A stretch of DNA of 64,000 nucleotides from Kocuria sp. (GTDB taxonomy: Bacteria; Actinomycetota; Actinomycetes; Actinomycetales; Micrococcaceae), in contig NZ_JAUMTZ010000002.1 in NCBI RefSeq assembly GCF_030530945.1, forward strand, positions 16,053 through 80,052, written 5' to 3'. This document shows, piece after piece, positions 1 through 8,976 of the stretch. Every line of letters starts with the position of its first letter. The first letter of the stretch is position 1. Position numbers and translations under genes: made by a program. The notes under the pieces are model-generated. The model was not told the DNA's origin. It did not search any database and saw only the letters and a list, made by a program, of their open reading frames with translations.

Positions 1-1852
1 AGGCGATCGGGTGGATCGAGGACGTGGAGTTGTTGATGTAGGAGATGGAACCGGTGGGCGGCACGGCCTGCAGGTTCTGGTTGTACATCCCGTCCGCCAT
101 GACCTTCTCGCGCAGCTCGCTCCAGTCCTGCTGCGTGGGCAGGGCGATCCCGGCCCGCTCGAAGAGCTCACGGACGCGCTGCGTGGCCGGCTCCCACGCC
201 CGCTCGGTGTACCTGTCGAAGAACGAGCCGTTGGCGTAGTCCGAGTTCTCGAAGCCCACGAAGGACTCCCCGCGCTCCTTGGCGATCAGGTTCGAGGCCC
301 GGATGGCGTGGTAGGTCACCGCGTAGAAGTACATGTCCGTGAAGTCCACGCCCTCCTCGGAGCCGTAGAAGATGTGCTCCTTGGCGAGGTAGCCGTGCAG
401 GTTCATCTGCCCCAGACCCACCGCGTGGGACATCTGGTTGCCGCGCCGGATGGAGGGCACCGAGTCGATGTTGGACATGTCCGAGACCGCCGTGAGGCCG
501 CGGATGGCGGTCTCGATGCTGGCCCCGAAGTCCGCGGACTCCATGGCCATGGCGATGTTCATGGAGCCCAGGTTGCAGGAGATGTCCTTGCCCACCTCCG
601 CGTACGTGAGGTCCTCGTTGTACGTGGAGGGCTCGGAGACCTGCAGGATCTCGGAGCACAGGTTGGACATGATGATCTTGCCGTCGATGGGGTTGGCCCG
701 GTTCACCGTGTCCTCGAACATGATGTACGGGTACCCGGACTCGAACTGCACCTCCGCCACGGTCTGGAAGAACTCGCGCGCGCTGATCTTGGTCTTGGTG
801 ATCCGGGAGTCGTCCACCATCTCGTGGTACTTCTCGCTCACGTTCACGTCCGCGAAGGGCATGCCGTAGATCCGCTCCACGTCGTACGGGGAGAACAGGT
901 ACATGTCCTGGTTCTTCTTGGCGAGCTCGAACGTGATGTCCGGGATGACCACGCCCAGGGAGAGGGTCTTGATGCGGATCTTCTCGTCCGCGTTCTCCCG
1001 CTTGGTGTCCAGGAAGTTGAGGATGTCGGGGTGGTGGGCGTGCAGGTAAACGGCGCCCGCCCCCTGTCGCGCGCCCAGCTGGTTGGCGTAGGAGAACGAG
1101 TCCTCCAGCAGCTTCATCACCGGGATCACGCCCGAGGACTGGTTCTCGATCATCTTGATCGGCGCGCCCGACTCCCGCAGGTTGGTCAGTGCGAACGCCA
1201 CACCACCGCCGCGCTTGGACAGCTGCAGGGCGGAGTTGATGTTGCGCCCGATGGACTCCATGTTGTCCTCGAAGCGCACCAGGAAGCAGGACACGAGCTC
1301 GCCGCGCTGCTTCTTCCCGGCGTTGAGGAACGTGGGGGTGGCGGGCTGGAAACGACCGGAGATGATCTCCGCCACCAGCTGCCGGGCCAGCTCCTCGTTG
1401 CCGTCCGCGAGGTACAGGGAGACCATGACCACACGGTCCTCGAAGCGCTCCAGGTAGCGCTGGCCGTCGAAGGTCTTCAGTGTGTAGGAGGTGTAGAACT
1501 TGAACGCGCCCAGGAACGTCTGGAAGCGGAACTTGGAGCCGTAGGCCTGCTTGGAGAGCTCCTTGATGAACTCCATGCTGTACTTCTCGAGCACCTCGGC
1601 CTCGTAGTACTGGTGGTCCACCAGGTACTTCAGCTTCTCCTCGAGGTCGTGGAAGAACACGGTGTTCTTGTTCACGTGCTGCAGGAAGTACTGCCGGGCC
1701 GCCTGGCGGTCCGCCTCGAACTGGATCCTGCCGTCCGCGTCGTAGAGGTTCAGCAGGGCGTTGAGCTCGTGGTAGCCCAGTCCCCGGTACTTCTCCGGGC
1801 AGGTGGGATCCTCGTGACCGGGCTCGACGCTCACTCCCGGGGTTGCGTGCAT
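1..1852 (-). CDS. nrdE: Ribonucleoside-diphosphate reductase class Ib, alpha subunit (C-terminus cut by window edge)
   Basis: This is the large catalytic subunit of class Ib ribonucleotide reductase, which converts ribonucleoside diphosphates to deoxy forms with NrdF and the NrdH redoxin. About 617 codons are present and the C-terminal part lies outside the window. The translation starts MHATPGVSVEPGH and continues with family signatures such as EKYRGLGYHELNALLN, a NKNTVFFHDLEEK block, a SKRGGGVAL segment and, at the edge, AVPPTGSISYINNSTSS. I chose the ATG at 1852, which has a weak GGAAGAG upstream. A GTG at 1834 overlapping the nrdI stop (GTGA) is an equally reasonable start. The C-terminal swinging-cysteine tail cannot be assessed. 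The gene is last of nrdH-nrdI-nrdE within the window, and nrdF is expected beyond the edge or elsewhere. Confidence 0.96.
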   Translation of the reverse strand, partial: MHATPGVSVEPGHEDPTCPEKYRGLGYHELNALLNLYDADGRIQFEADRQAARQYFLQHVNKNTVFFHDLEEKLKYLVDHQYYEAEVLEKYSMEFIKELSKQAYGSKFRFQTFLGAFKFYTSYTLKTFDGQRYLERFEDRVVMVSLYLADGNEELARQLVAEIISGRFQPATPTFLNAGKKQRGELVSCFLVRFEDNMESIGRNINSALQLSKRGGGVAFALTNLRESGAPIKMIENQSSGVIPVMKLLEDSFSYANQLGARQGAGAVYLHAHHPDILNFLDTKRENADEKIRIKTLSLGVVIPDITFELAKKNQDMYLFSPYDVERIYGMPFADVNVSEKYHEMVDDSRITKTKISAREFFQTVAEVQFESGYPYIMFEDTVNRANPIDGKIIMSNLCSEILQVSEPSTYNEDLTYAEVGKDISCNLGSMNIAMAMESADFGASIETAIRGLTAVSDMSNIDSVPSIRRGNQMSHAVGLGQMNLHGYLAKEHIFYGSEEGVDFTDMYFYAVTYHAIRASNLIAKERGESFVGFENSDYANGSFFDRYTERAWEPATQRVRELFERAGIALPTQQDWSELREKVMADGMYNQNLQAVPPTGSISYINNSTSSIHPIA

Positions 1853-2325
1853 GCTTGCCAAAACTCTTCCAATCCTTGGGTGACCTTCTCGACGTCCTCG
1901 TCCGTGCCCATGAGCTCGAACTTGTACAGCAGGGGCACCTGGCACTTGGCGGCCACCTTCTCCGCGGCCACGCAGAACAGGGGGCCGAAGTTGGTGTTGC
2001 CGGCGCCGATCACACCCAGCAGGTGCGCGCGCGAGGATGCGTCGTTGAGGAACTTCACGACTTGCGGGGGGACCGAACCCGCTCCCCCGGGCCGGCCGTA
2101 GCTGGGCACTGCCAGCACGTACGGCTCGGTGATCCGAGGCGGGGGTTCAGTGGTCTTAAGGGGCAACCGGACCGAGCGCACCGGCAGCTTCGCGATGAAC
2201 CGGTCCGTGTTGCGGGTGACGGAGGAGAAGTACACCACCAGGGGTGCATCCGCCTCCGGGACGTAGGACGACTGCCGCAGCTCCCGCTCCTTCGCGCGAG
2301 CGAGAACCGAGCTGAGGGAACTCAT
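1831..2325 (-). CDS. nrdI: NrdI flavodoxin-like ribonucleotide reductase maturation protein
   Basis: NrdI is a small flavodoxin that supplies the oxidant for building the dimanganese-tyrosyl radical cofactor of NrdF. The 164-residue protein has the flavodoxin-like start LVVYFSSVTRNTDRFIAKL around residues 28-46 and the FMN-loop motif GVIGAGNTNFG around residue 100, both characteristic of the family. I chose the ATG at 2325 because GGAAG lies 9 nt upstream; an in-frame GTG six bases earlier is possible but badly spaced. The protein is a little longer than typical NrdI (about 130-150 residues) because of its N-terminal stretch. Its stop overlaps a possible GTG start of nrdE, which suggests translational coupling. 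Confidence 0.94.
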   Translation of the reverse strand: MSSLSSVLARAKERELRQSSYVPEADAPLVVYFSSVTRNTDRFIAKLPVRSVRLPLKTTEPPPRITEPYVLAVPSYGRPGGAGSVPPQVVKFLNDASSRAHLLGVIGAGNTNFGPLFCVAAEKVAAKCQVPLLYKFELMGTDEDVEKVTQGLEEFWQACTQPRE

Positions 2326-2429
2326 GCCCACTCACTTCCGATCCTGGGGGGTGCTTTCTTCTGCGGGCCCCGGGTCCGGCGGGTGGAGTCCGGGGCGGGC
2401 GCCGGTCTCGGCTCCGTGCCCGTGGCGGG

Positions 2430-2666
2430 TCAGGCGGAGAGCAGCAGGGCCAGCGAGTTGATCTTGTCGGGGCGGAAGCCCGACCAGTGCTCGGTGGTGG
2501 TCTCCACCACGGGAACCTGCTGGTAGCCCAGGCCCACCACGTGCTCGTACGCGGCGGTGTCCTCGGTGACGTCCACCACCGTGTAGTCGATGCCCTTCTT
2601 GGTGAGGGCACGGTAGGTGGCGTTGCACTGCACGCACGACGGCTTGGAATACACGGTGACAGACAT
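2430..2666 (-). CDS. nrdH: NrdH glutaredoxin-like redoxin
   Basis: NrdH is the dithiol electron donor of class Ib ribonucleotide reductase and is itself reduced by thioredoxin reductase. The 78-residue sequence carries the redox motif CVQC at residues 12-15, the cis-proline segment QQVPVVE and the C-terminal WSGFRPDKI signature that distinguishes NrdH from glutaredoxins. The start has AAGGAG a short distance upstream. It is the first gene of nrdHIE, about 100 nt downstream of the paired NrdR boxes, and 104 nt separate it from nrdI. Confidence 0.97.
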   Translation of the reverse strand: MSVTVYSKPSCVQCNATYRALTKKGIDYTVVDVTEDTAAYEHVVGLGYQQVPVVETTTEHWSGFRPDKINSLALLLSA

Positions 2667-2765
2667 GGCCCATTCTCCTTGCGGGAAATCCCGATTCTCC
2701 GACGCTTCCGGGGCCGCTGGGCTCGTGATCCGGGTGGTGCGCCAGGTGGTTGAACAACTGCGTCA

Positions 2766-2813
2766 ATACTACATCTAGTGGCGCGCGAGGCCAGGACACC
2801 CAACATGATGTGG
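2766..2813. promoter_or_regulatory. Paired NrdR boxes upstream of nrdHIE
   Basis: Two 16-bp sites, 2766-2781 and 2798-2813, lie 32 bp apart start to start, about three helical turns, which is the known layout for the ATP/dATP-sensing repressor NrdR. On the minus strand the first reads CCACTAGATGTAGTAT, close to the consensus ACACTATATATAGTGT. The second, CCACATCATGTTGGGT, is weaker. The spacing and the location about 100 bp before nrdH support the call. Confidence 0.8.
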
Positions 2814-2818
2814 TCGCC

Positions 2819-2917
2819 TGTTCCACAGGTGTCACGATGTTTTCCCCGCGTTGTCCACAGGACGGCCCGGCACCGCGCCGCACGATCCTGCGGTTTTCAT
2901 GCTCCCCGTGTGGATAA
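2819..2917. promoter_or_regulatory. Cluster of DnaA-box-like sites upstream of nrdH
   Basis: TTGTCCACA at 2851-2859 matches the actinobacterial DnaA box. TGTGGATAA at 2909-2917 is the reverse complement of TTATCCACA, the classic box. TGTTCCACA at 2819-2827 is a weaker third site. They sit just upstream of the NrdR boxes. DnaA is known to control ribonucleotide reductase genes in some bacteria (E. coli nrdAB), so a role in nrd regulation is a reasonable inference. There is no dnaA or dnaN nearby to suggest an origin. Confidence 0.55.
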
Positions 2918-2959
2918 GCGGCCGTCTCGCACGTCACGAAAATATTTCTCGGCGCGGTG

Positions 2960-3817
2960 TCAGCGACCGCGCAGGACGTCCTCCAGGGAGCGGGGTTCGT
3001 GGCCGGTGAGCTCCCGCACGTGGTCCGTGACCTCCGCGAGCTCTCCCGAGGCGATCGCCGTGTAGGTGGAGATCCAGGCCTCCAGCTCCCACGACTGCGG
3101 GTCCAGGACGGCGCGCGAGGCCCGCGCCTGCGCTAGGGTCTCCGCCTCGTAGCGGTGCTGCCGCCCCGTGACCCGGGTGAGCGTCTCCGCGACCTCCGCC
3201 AGGGTGAGCGCCTGCGGCCCGGTGAGGGTGTAGGCGTCCCGGAGGGCGGCCGCCGGTTCGGCGAGCACGGCCACGGCGGCGTCGACGACGTCCGCGCGCG
3301 CCACCGCGGCGACCCGCCCGCTGCCGGCGGGGCCGCGCAGCACCCGGTCCTCCCCCGCGAAGAGCGGGAAGACGTCCAGGTAGAAGTTGTCCCGCAGGAA
3401 CACGTGCTCCAGCCCGGCGTCCGCGATGGCCCGTTCCGTGGCGTGGTGGGTGCGCGCGAAGGTGAAGGTGGCCCGCGGACCGGGGGCGGCGAAGGAGGTG
3501 TAGACCACCCGGCGCACCCCGGCCAGGGACAGCGCCCGGACCATGGCCAGCTGCTGCTGCTCGCGCTCGGCGGTCTCCGCGGCGGAGACCAGGAGCACGG
3601 TGTCCAGGCCCGTCAGTGAGGCCACAGCACCCTGGGGGTCCGCGAAGTCGAACTCCGCCGCGTCCAGCAGCCCGCCGGAGGCCGCGACCCGCTCGTCGAG
3701 CCGACGGGGTCCGCGGGCGAGCAGCCGGTGGGCGATGCCCCGTCGCTCCAGGGCCCGTGAGACACCTCCTCCAATGTGTCCGGTGGCTCCGGTGACTCCG
3801 ATCCTGGTACCGGTCAT
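2960..3817 (-). CDS. NAD(P)-binding NmrA-family oxidoreductase
   Basis: This 285-residue protein is an atypical short-chain dehydrogenase of the NmrA/QOR2 type. It opens with the Rossmann motif GVTGATGHIGGGVSRAL (residues 7-23), followed by LLARGPRRL, which fits NADP(H) phosphate binding. The VVYTSFAAPGP segment near residue 105 and a C-terminal TLTGPQALTLAEVAETL helix are typical of the family. The canonical catalytic tyrosine-lysine pair is not obvious, so it may be a redox sensor or a quinone reductase rather than a classic SDR. The start ATG has GGAGAA upstream. Substrate unknown. The 265 bases between it and the next gene upstream show no gene I could support. Confidence 0.85.
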   Translation of the reverse strand: MTGTRIGVTGATGHIGGGVSRALERRGIAHRLLARGPRRLDERVAASGGLLDAAEFDFADPQGAVASLTGLDTVLLVSAAETAEREQQQLAMVRALSLAGVRRVVYTSFAAPGPRATFTFARTHHATERAIADAGLEHVFLRDNFYLDVFPLFAGEDRVLRGPAGSGRVAAVARADVVDAAVAVLAEPAAALRDAYTLTGPQALTLAEVAETLTRVTGRQHRYEAETLAQARASRAVLDPQSWELEAWISTYTAIASGELAEVTDHVRELTGHEPRSLEDVLRGR

Positions 3818-4082
3818 GGCATGTTCTCCGTTCGATGGTGGGGGTTCCGCCGCGAGGCGCCGGCGGGGCGCCCGGGGAGGGAATGACGAGGGGCGGAGCG
3901 GAAAGCCGCAACGGAGCGAGGGATCGCCGGGCGGAGGCCCGTCGCCGAGGCCGCATGCGGTGGAGGCGGCGCCCACGGAGCGGCGTGTGCCCGTGAGCAG
4001 GGCGCCCCTGGGCAGGGTGTCCGCCGACAGGGCGGCCACCGGCACGGGTGGCGCACCCCGGCGAGCGCAGGGCGGGGGTGGC

Positions 4083-5156
4083 TCAGAGCAGCCCGGCGTC
4101 CCGCAGCTGGTCCGAGATCGAGGCGCCGTCGTTGGCCTCGATCCACACGAAACCCTCGGGGACCGAGGTGACCCGGTGCCCGTCGCTGACCCGCGCACCG
4201 GAGGCGAGGACGGCCTCGGCGGGTGAGAGGTTGCGGATCACGATGGCGGCCACGGACTCCGGGTGGCGCTGGGCGAACCCGGAGTAGATCTGCGGGTCGT
4301 GCTGGCCGTCGTCCCCGATGAGGATCCACTTCACGTGGGGGAAGTTGCGGGCCAGGCGCTGGAGGTTCTGGACCTTGTGCTGGGAGCCGGAGCGGAACCA
4401 GCGTTCGGTGGTGGGGCCCCAGTCGGTCAGCAGCAGCGCACCGGCGGGGTAGGCGTTGCGGGTGAGGAAGCGGCGCAGCGTGGGCGCCACGTTCCACGCA
4501 CCCGTGGAGAGGTAGAGGAACGGGGCGTGCGGGTGCTTGCGGTGCAGCCGGTCCATCATGGTGGACATCCCCGGGGTGGGGGTGCGCGCGTGCTCGTTGG
4601 CCACGAAGGAGTTCCACGCGGCGAGCAGGGGTCGGGGCAGGGCGGTGACCATCACCGTGTCGTCGACGTCGCACACGACACCCAGGTGCTGCTGGTCCGA
4701 GACCACGGTGACGGTGGCCTCCGTGACCTCGGAGCCCTCCGCCTGCATGTAGATGGTGTGGACTCCGGGCGCCATGGAGACGTTGAGGTCCACGTCGATC
4801 ACACCGCCCTTGTCCGCCACGAAGTGGAACTCGTGGTCCCCCAGCCACACGTTGACGTGGGCGAAGGCGTAGGGCACGGAGGAGAACGAGCGCCAGCCGC
4901 GGATGGACTCGGCGGCGTCGTCCGTCTCGGCGACGAGCGAGCGGGTCTTGAGCAGCACCCGCCCCAGTGCCCGGACGTAGCGGGGACTGCCGTAGCCGTC
5001 GAAGGCGAGCATGGTGGGGATGTCCCCCCGTTGCAGGGCACGGCCCTGCCGCCACCGCTGCAGCTTCTGGTCGAAGCGGTAGCCGACGTTGATGGCCCGC
5101 TCCGTGACCTGGTCCACGGAGGGCAGCAGTTCCCCTCCGCCGGTGTTCTTCGCCAT
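4083..5156 (-). CDS. App1-type phosphatidate phosphatase domain protein (DUF2183)
   Basis: The 357-residue product has an N-terminal beta-rich domain and a C-terminal HAD-like App1 catalytic domain, named after yeast phosphatidate phosphatase APP1. The nucleophile motif CDVDDTVMVT lies near residue 190 (DxDDT/V pattern). LSTGAWN and GDDGQHDPQIY supply the later HAD motifs. No signal peptide or membrane segment is visible, so a cytosolic or membrane-peripheral role in lipid phosphate metabolism is inferred from the family only. It appears to be transcribed alone, with no close partners. Confidence 0.85.
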   Translation of the reverse strand: MAKNTGGGELLPSVDQVTERAINVGYRFDQKLQRWRQGRALQRGDIPTMLAFDGYGSPRYVRALGRVLLKTRSLVAETDDAAESIRGWRSFSSVPYAFAHVNVWLGDHEFHFVADKGGVIDVDLNVSMAPGVHTIYMQAEGSEVTEATVTVVSDQQHLGVVCDVDDTVMVTALPRPLLAAWNSFVANEHARTPTPGMSTMMDRLHRKHPHAPFLYLSTGAWNVAPTLRRFLTRNAYPAGALLLTDWGPTTERWFRSGSQHKVQNLQRLARNFPHVKWILIGDDGQHDPQIYSGFAQRHPESVAAIVIRNLSPAEAVLASGARVSDGHRVTSVPEGFVWIEANDGASISDQLRDAGLL

Positions 5157-5219
5157 GGCTCACAGTGTTCCACAGCCCCGGGTGTGCCATGCTCCTCGCC
5201 TTTCCGCAGGCAGCCCGTG

Positions 5220-8200
5220 TCATCGCGCCCCGGCTCCCCCGACGGCGGTGGGCGCGGGTGCGGAGTCCCGAGCGTCCGCGTCCCGGGTGTCCCTGCCCCG
5301 GGGGTCGGCTCGGCGGGACCCCGGGGACGAGGGCGGCTGGCTGCCCTGCCGCCGCGGTGGCCGGGAGGCCGCGGGCCGGGATCCCAGCAGCGTGTGGGGG
5401 TCCGGAAGCTCCTCGGGGCGGGAGAGGTCCCAGGCCCGGATGGCCTGGATGCCGATCCCGCGGGGGCCGGTGCGGCGGGTGTGGCCGTGGACGAGCAGCA
5501 GCACGGGGGCGAAGAGGACCCCGCCGGAAGCGGCCTGGGCCTCGTCGAAGAACGTGCAGTCCACGGCGCCCGTGCCGTCGTCCAGGGAGATGAACACCAC
5601 CCGCCTGCCGCTGCGCATGGGCGGGGTCATGGTGGAGACCCGCACACCGGCGACCACCACCTCGCTGCCGGTGCGCAGCCCCAGCAGGTCCTCGGCACGG
5701 GTGGCCCCGTAGGCGCGCATGAGCTGCGCGTGGGAGTCCATGAGGTGGGCGCTGACTTCGATGCCCATGGTCTCGACCTCTGCGCGCACCCGTTCCTGCG
5801 GGGAGGGCTCGGGCAGCCGTGCGGGCACGGAGGTCAGGTCCACGTCCCCCAGGGGCAGTGCGAGCTGGCCCTCACCCGGCCCGGAGCCCCCCGCCGGTCC
5901 TCGGCCGGCGGGCCGGTCTGCGCGATCGGTGAGGAACTGGACCATGTCCGCGTGGGAGGCACGGGCACCGGAGCCGCGCAGCAGGGAGTCCAGTGCCCCG
6001 GCGGCGGCCAGGCGCTGGAGGCTGCGGCGCGAGGGCCGGGCGCGCACCCGCAGCTCCGCGAGCGTGGTGTAGGGCTGGCCGGCCAGGATCCGCCGGATCT
6101 CGGCCGCGCTGATGCCGTTGACCGCGCCGAGGGACATGCGGATCCCCCAGGCGCCGTCCTGGGTGTGCGGGATCCCGGCCTCCAGGTCCCCGGAGGTCAC
6201 CGTCCCGGGGCGGGGGGTGACCGGCTCCACCCTGTGGTGCTCCCCGCTGCGGTTCACGTCCGGGCCGAGCACGGGGATCCCCATGCGCCGGGCCTCCCCC
6301 ACGAGCAGCCGCGCGGGATACATGCCGGGATCGTGCTCCCACACCCCGGCCATGAATGCCTCCGGGTGGTGGGTCTTCAGCCACGCCGACTGGTAGGTGG
6401 GCACGGCGAAGGCCACCCCGTGGGCCTTGCAGAACCCGAAGCTGCCGAACGCGTGCAGGATCTGCCACACGGTGTCCACGACGTCCCGGGTGTAGCCGCG
6501 AGCGCGTGCCCCCTCCCGGAACGCATCCTCCACGGGTGCCTCGGCGTCCGACCCGAGAAGGCGCCGCCAGACGTCGGCACGGCCGAGACCGCACCCGGTC
6601 ATGCGGTCCATGATGCGCATGATCTGCTCGTGGTACACGGCCACGCCACGGGTCTCGGCGAGGATCTCCTGCAGGTCCGGGTGGGGGTAGACGGGGGTGG
6701 ACCAGCCGTGGCGGGCGTTGAGGTAGGGCCGGACCATGTTGGCCTGCATGGGCCCGGGGCGGAACAGGGAGATGTCCACGACGAGGTCGTTGAACTCCTC
6801 CGGGGCCATGGTGCCGATGAGCTCGCGCTGCCCGGGGGACTCGATCTGGAAGCAGCCGAGGGTGTGGGTGGAGCTGATCAGGCGGAAGGTGTCGGGGTCG
6901 TCGCGCGGCATGGCGTCGAGGTCCGGGGGCGGTTCGTGGGGGTGCAGCCGCGTGATCTCCGCGACGGCGTGGGCCAGGGTGGACTGCATGCGCACGCCCA
7001 GGACGTCGAGCTTGATGAGGCCCATGGGGTCCATGTCGTGCTTGTCGTACTGGGACATGGGCAGCCCGGTGCCGCTGGCCTGGACGGGTGTGCGCCGCAG
7101 CAGGGTGGTGTCGGAGAGGATGACGCCGCACGGGTGCATGGAGATGTGGCGGGGCAGGCGGTCGAGGCGCTCGGTGAGGTCCACGAGCAGGTCCATCTGC
7201 CGGTTGTCCCTGAGCCGCTGCGCCAGCGGTGCGAGTTCGGGGCGGCGGGTGATCTCCGTGCGCAGGGTGGCGCCGGGCACCCGCCACAGCTGGCCCGCTA
7301 CCTGGTCCACGTCCCGGGGGCCCATTCCCAGGGCGAGTCCGGCGTCTCGGACGGCGCCGCGGGAGCGGTAGGCGTTCTGCATGCTCATGAGGCTCACCCG
7401 CTGCGCCCCGAAGCGCTCGAAGATCCGGTGGTAGACCTCGTGGCGGCGGGCGCTCTCCATGTCGATGTCGATGTCCGGCAGGCTGGGGCGCAACGGGGAG
7501 AGGAAGCGCTCGAACACGAGGTCGTACTCGAGGGGGTCCGCCGGGGAGATCCCGAGCAGGTGCACCACCAGCGAGGAGACCCCGGAGCCGCGGGCGGCGT
7601 GGCGCACCCCCATGGTGCTCATCAGCTCCGAGACCTCTCCCACGGTGAGGAAGTAGCCGGCGAAGCCGAGGTGGGAGACCACGGCCAGCTCCCGTTCCAG
7701 GCGTCCGCGCAGGGACTCCCGGTTGAGCCCGGGCACCGTGCGGTCCCAGTCCTCCCCGCCGTGCAGCCGGGCGAGTCCGGTGTAGCAGCGCCGGGCGAGC
7801 TCACGGTCCGGGTCCCCGCTCACCCCGAGCACCGAGGCCTCGGGGATGACGGGGGTTCCCACCCCGAGGTCATCCCGCAGGTCGAGGACGCACCGCTCAG
7901 CGAGGTGCTGGGTGTCCGCGAGCAGCCTGGCCGCACCGGTGTCCGGGTCCCCGGAGGCGCTCGTGATCTCACGGGCCAGGCGGGTCATCCTGTCCTCGTC
8001 CTTGAGCCATCCCTGCCCGTTGGGCTGCAGCACTCCCCGGTCCGTTCCGGCGAGCTCGTCGAGGGACATGAGGGTGCGGGCGGCGTCGAGCACGTCCGCG
8101 GTCACGGCCTGACCCGGGTGGGCGTAGCGCACGGCGTTGGTCAGCACCACGGGCAGGTGCGCGGCGCGCCCGATCTCGTGCATCCGCACCGCGTGCCCGG

Positions 8201-8891
8201 TGCTCACCGGCGCCCCCTGGGGTGCCAGGTGGTTCACGGTCTCCACCACGAGGCAGTGGTCGGGCAGCAGCGCCCGCCAGCGCCCCAGGGCGGCGCGCGC
8301 GGCGTGGTAGTGCCGGCGCACCAGCAGCCGGCCCACGTCCGAGTCCGGCCCCACCAGCACCACGAGCCCGGGGCTCCCGCCGGCCGCCGCCCGGTGGACG
8401 TGGCGGGCGATCTGGGCCACGGTGAGCCCGATGGGATGGGCCACCCCGCGGTCGTGGGCACGGTGCGCGGCCGAGACCAGCCGGCACAGCGCCGCGTACC
8501 CGGCTCCCGCGTTGTGGCCCGTGGCCAGCACCACCACCCGGCCGGCCACACGGGGCACCCGGGGCCCACGAGTGCCGTGCCCGCCGCCGCCCGGGGACCC
8601 GGCGCGGCCACCGGCCGCTCCGCCCACACGGCCGCCCCCACGACCGCCCGCCGCGGATGCCGGTGCGACAGGTGGCGCGCCCAGCAGGGCGAGGTCCACT
8701 CCGAGGACGGGGCCGAGGCCGTGCTCCCGGCATGCCAGGACGTGCTTCACGGCACCGTAGAGACCGTCCCGGTCCGTGCACGCGAGGATCTCCGCCTTCT
8801 GCGCGGCGGCGGTCCGGGCGAGCTCCTCGGGGCGCGCCACGCCGTAGTGGGCACTGAACGCGGAGGCCACGTGGAGGTGGGGGAACGGCAT
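5220..8891 (-). CDS. dnaE2: Error-prone DNA polymerase III alpha subunit DnaE2
   Basis: DnaE2 is the SOS-induced translesion polymerase of the mutasome. The protein starts MPFPHLHVASAFSAHYG, the PHP domain typical of DnaE2, and carries the polymerase active-site motif LPDIDIDMESARR and the later GLIKLDVLGVRMQ block. An OB-fold follows near the C-terminus (GSEVVVAGVRVSTM). At 1223 residues it is longer than usual (about 1100). Part of the excess is a Gly/Arg/Pro-rich insertion in the PHP region (bases about 8560-8690) and part a basic C-terminal tail. The ATG at 8891 lies only 9 bp from a LexA box and has no clear Shine-Dalgarno sequence, so the mRNA may be leaderless or very short-leadered. 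No imuA or imuB is adjacent. Confidence 0.93.
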   Translation of the reverse strand: MPFPHLHVASAFSAHYGVARPEELARTAAAQKAEILACTDRDGLYGAVKHVLACREHGLGPVLGVDLALLGAPPVAPASAAGGRGGGRVGGAAGGRAGSPGGGGHGTRGPRVPRVAGRVVVLATGHNAGAGYAALCRLVSAAHRAHDRGVAHPIGLTVAQIARHVHRAAAGGSPGLVVLVGPDSDVGRLLVRRHYHAARAALGRWRALLPDHCLVVETVNHLAPQGAPVSTGHAVRMHEIGRAAHLPVVLTNAVRYAHPGQAVTADVLDAARTLMSLDELAGTDRGVLQPNGQGWLKDEDRMTRLAREITSASGDPDTGAARLLADTQHLAERCVLDLRDDLGVGTPVIPEASVLGVSGDPDRELARRCYTGLARLHGGEDWDRTVPGLNRESLRGRLERELAVVSHLGFAGYFLTVGEVSELMSTMGVRHAARGSGVSSLVVHLLGISPADPLEYDLVFERFLSPLRPSLPDIDIDMESARRHEVYHRIFERFGAQRVSLMSMQNAYRSRGAVRDAGLALGMGPRDVDQVAGQLWRVPGATLRTEITRRPELAPLAQRLRDNRQMDLLVDLTERLDRLPRHISMHPCGVILSDTTLLRRTPVQASGTGLPMSQYDKHDMDPMGLIKLDVLGVRMQSTLAHAVAEITRLHPHEPPPDLDAMPRDDPDTFRLISSTHTLGCFQIESPGQRELIGTMAPEEFNDLVVDISLFRPGPMQANMVRPYLNARHGWSTPVYPHPDLQEILAETRGVAVYHEQIMRIMDRMTGCGLGRADVWRRLLGSDAEAPVEDAFREGARARGYTRDVVDTVWQILHAFGSFGFCKAHGVAFAVPTYQSAWLKTHHPEAFMAGVWEHDPGMYPARLLVGEARRMGIPVLGPDVNRSGEHHRVEPVTPRPGTVTSGDLEAGIPHTQDGAWGIRMSLGAVNGISAAEIRRILAGQPYTTLAELRVRARPSRRSLQRLAAAGALDSLLRGSGARASHADMVQFLTDRADRPAGRGPAGGSGPGEGQLALPLGDVDLTSVPARLPEPSPQERVRAEVETMGIEVSAHLMDSHAQLMRAYGATRAEDLLGLRTGSEVVVAGVRVSTMTPPMRSGRRVVFISLDDGTGAVDCTFFDEAQAASGGVLFAPVLLLVHGHTRRTGPRGIGIQAIRAWDLSRPEELPDPHTLLGSRPAASRPPRRQGSQPPSSPGSRRADPRGRDTRDADARDSAPAPTAVGGAGAR

Positions 8892-8899
8892 ACCCGTAT

Positions 8900-8915
8900 T
8901 CGAATCTTTGTTCGA
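8900..8915. promoter_or_regulatory. LexA (SOS) box of dnaE2
   Basis: TCGAATCTTTGTTCGA differs from the actinobacterial SOS consensus TCGAAC-N4-GTTCGA at one position, and the flanking bases extend the palindrome to 18 bp. It ends 9 bp before the dnaE2 start codon. DNA-damage induction of dnaE2 through LexA is well established in mycobacteria. Confidence 0.85.
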
Positions 8916-8976
8916 AGATTTGTCAACCACGCACTCCGCCGCGGCAGGTCTGCGCACACGGGCATGAGTGGCACGG

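Noticed and set aside
2819..2917. Replication origin suggested by DnaA-like boxes
   Set aside because: Only three boxes, no AT-rich unwinding region, and no dnaA, dnaN or rpmH nearby; regulation of nrdHIE is the better reading.
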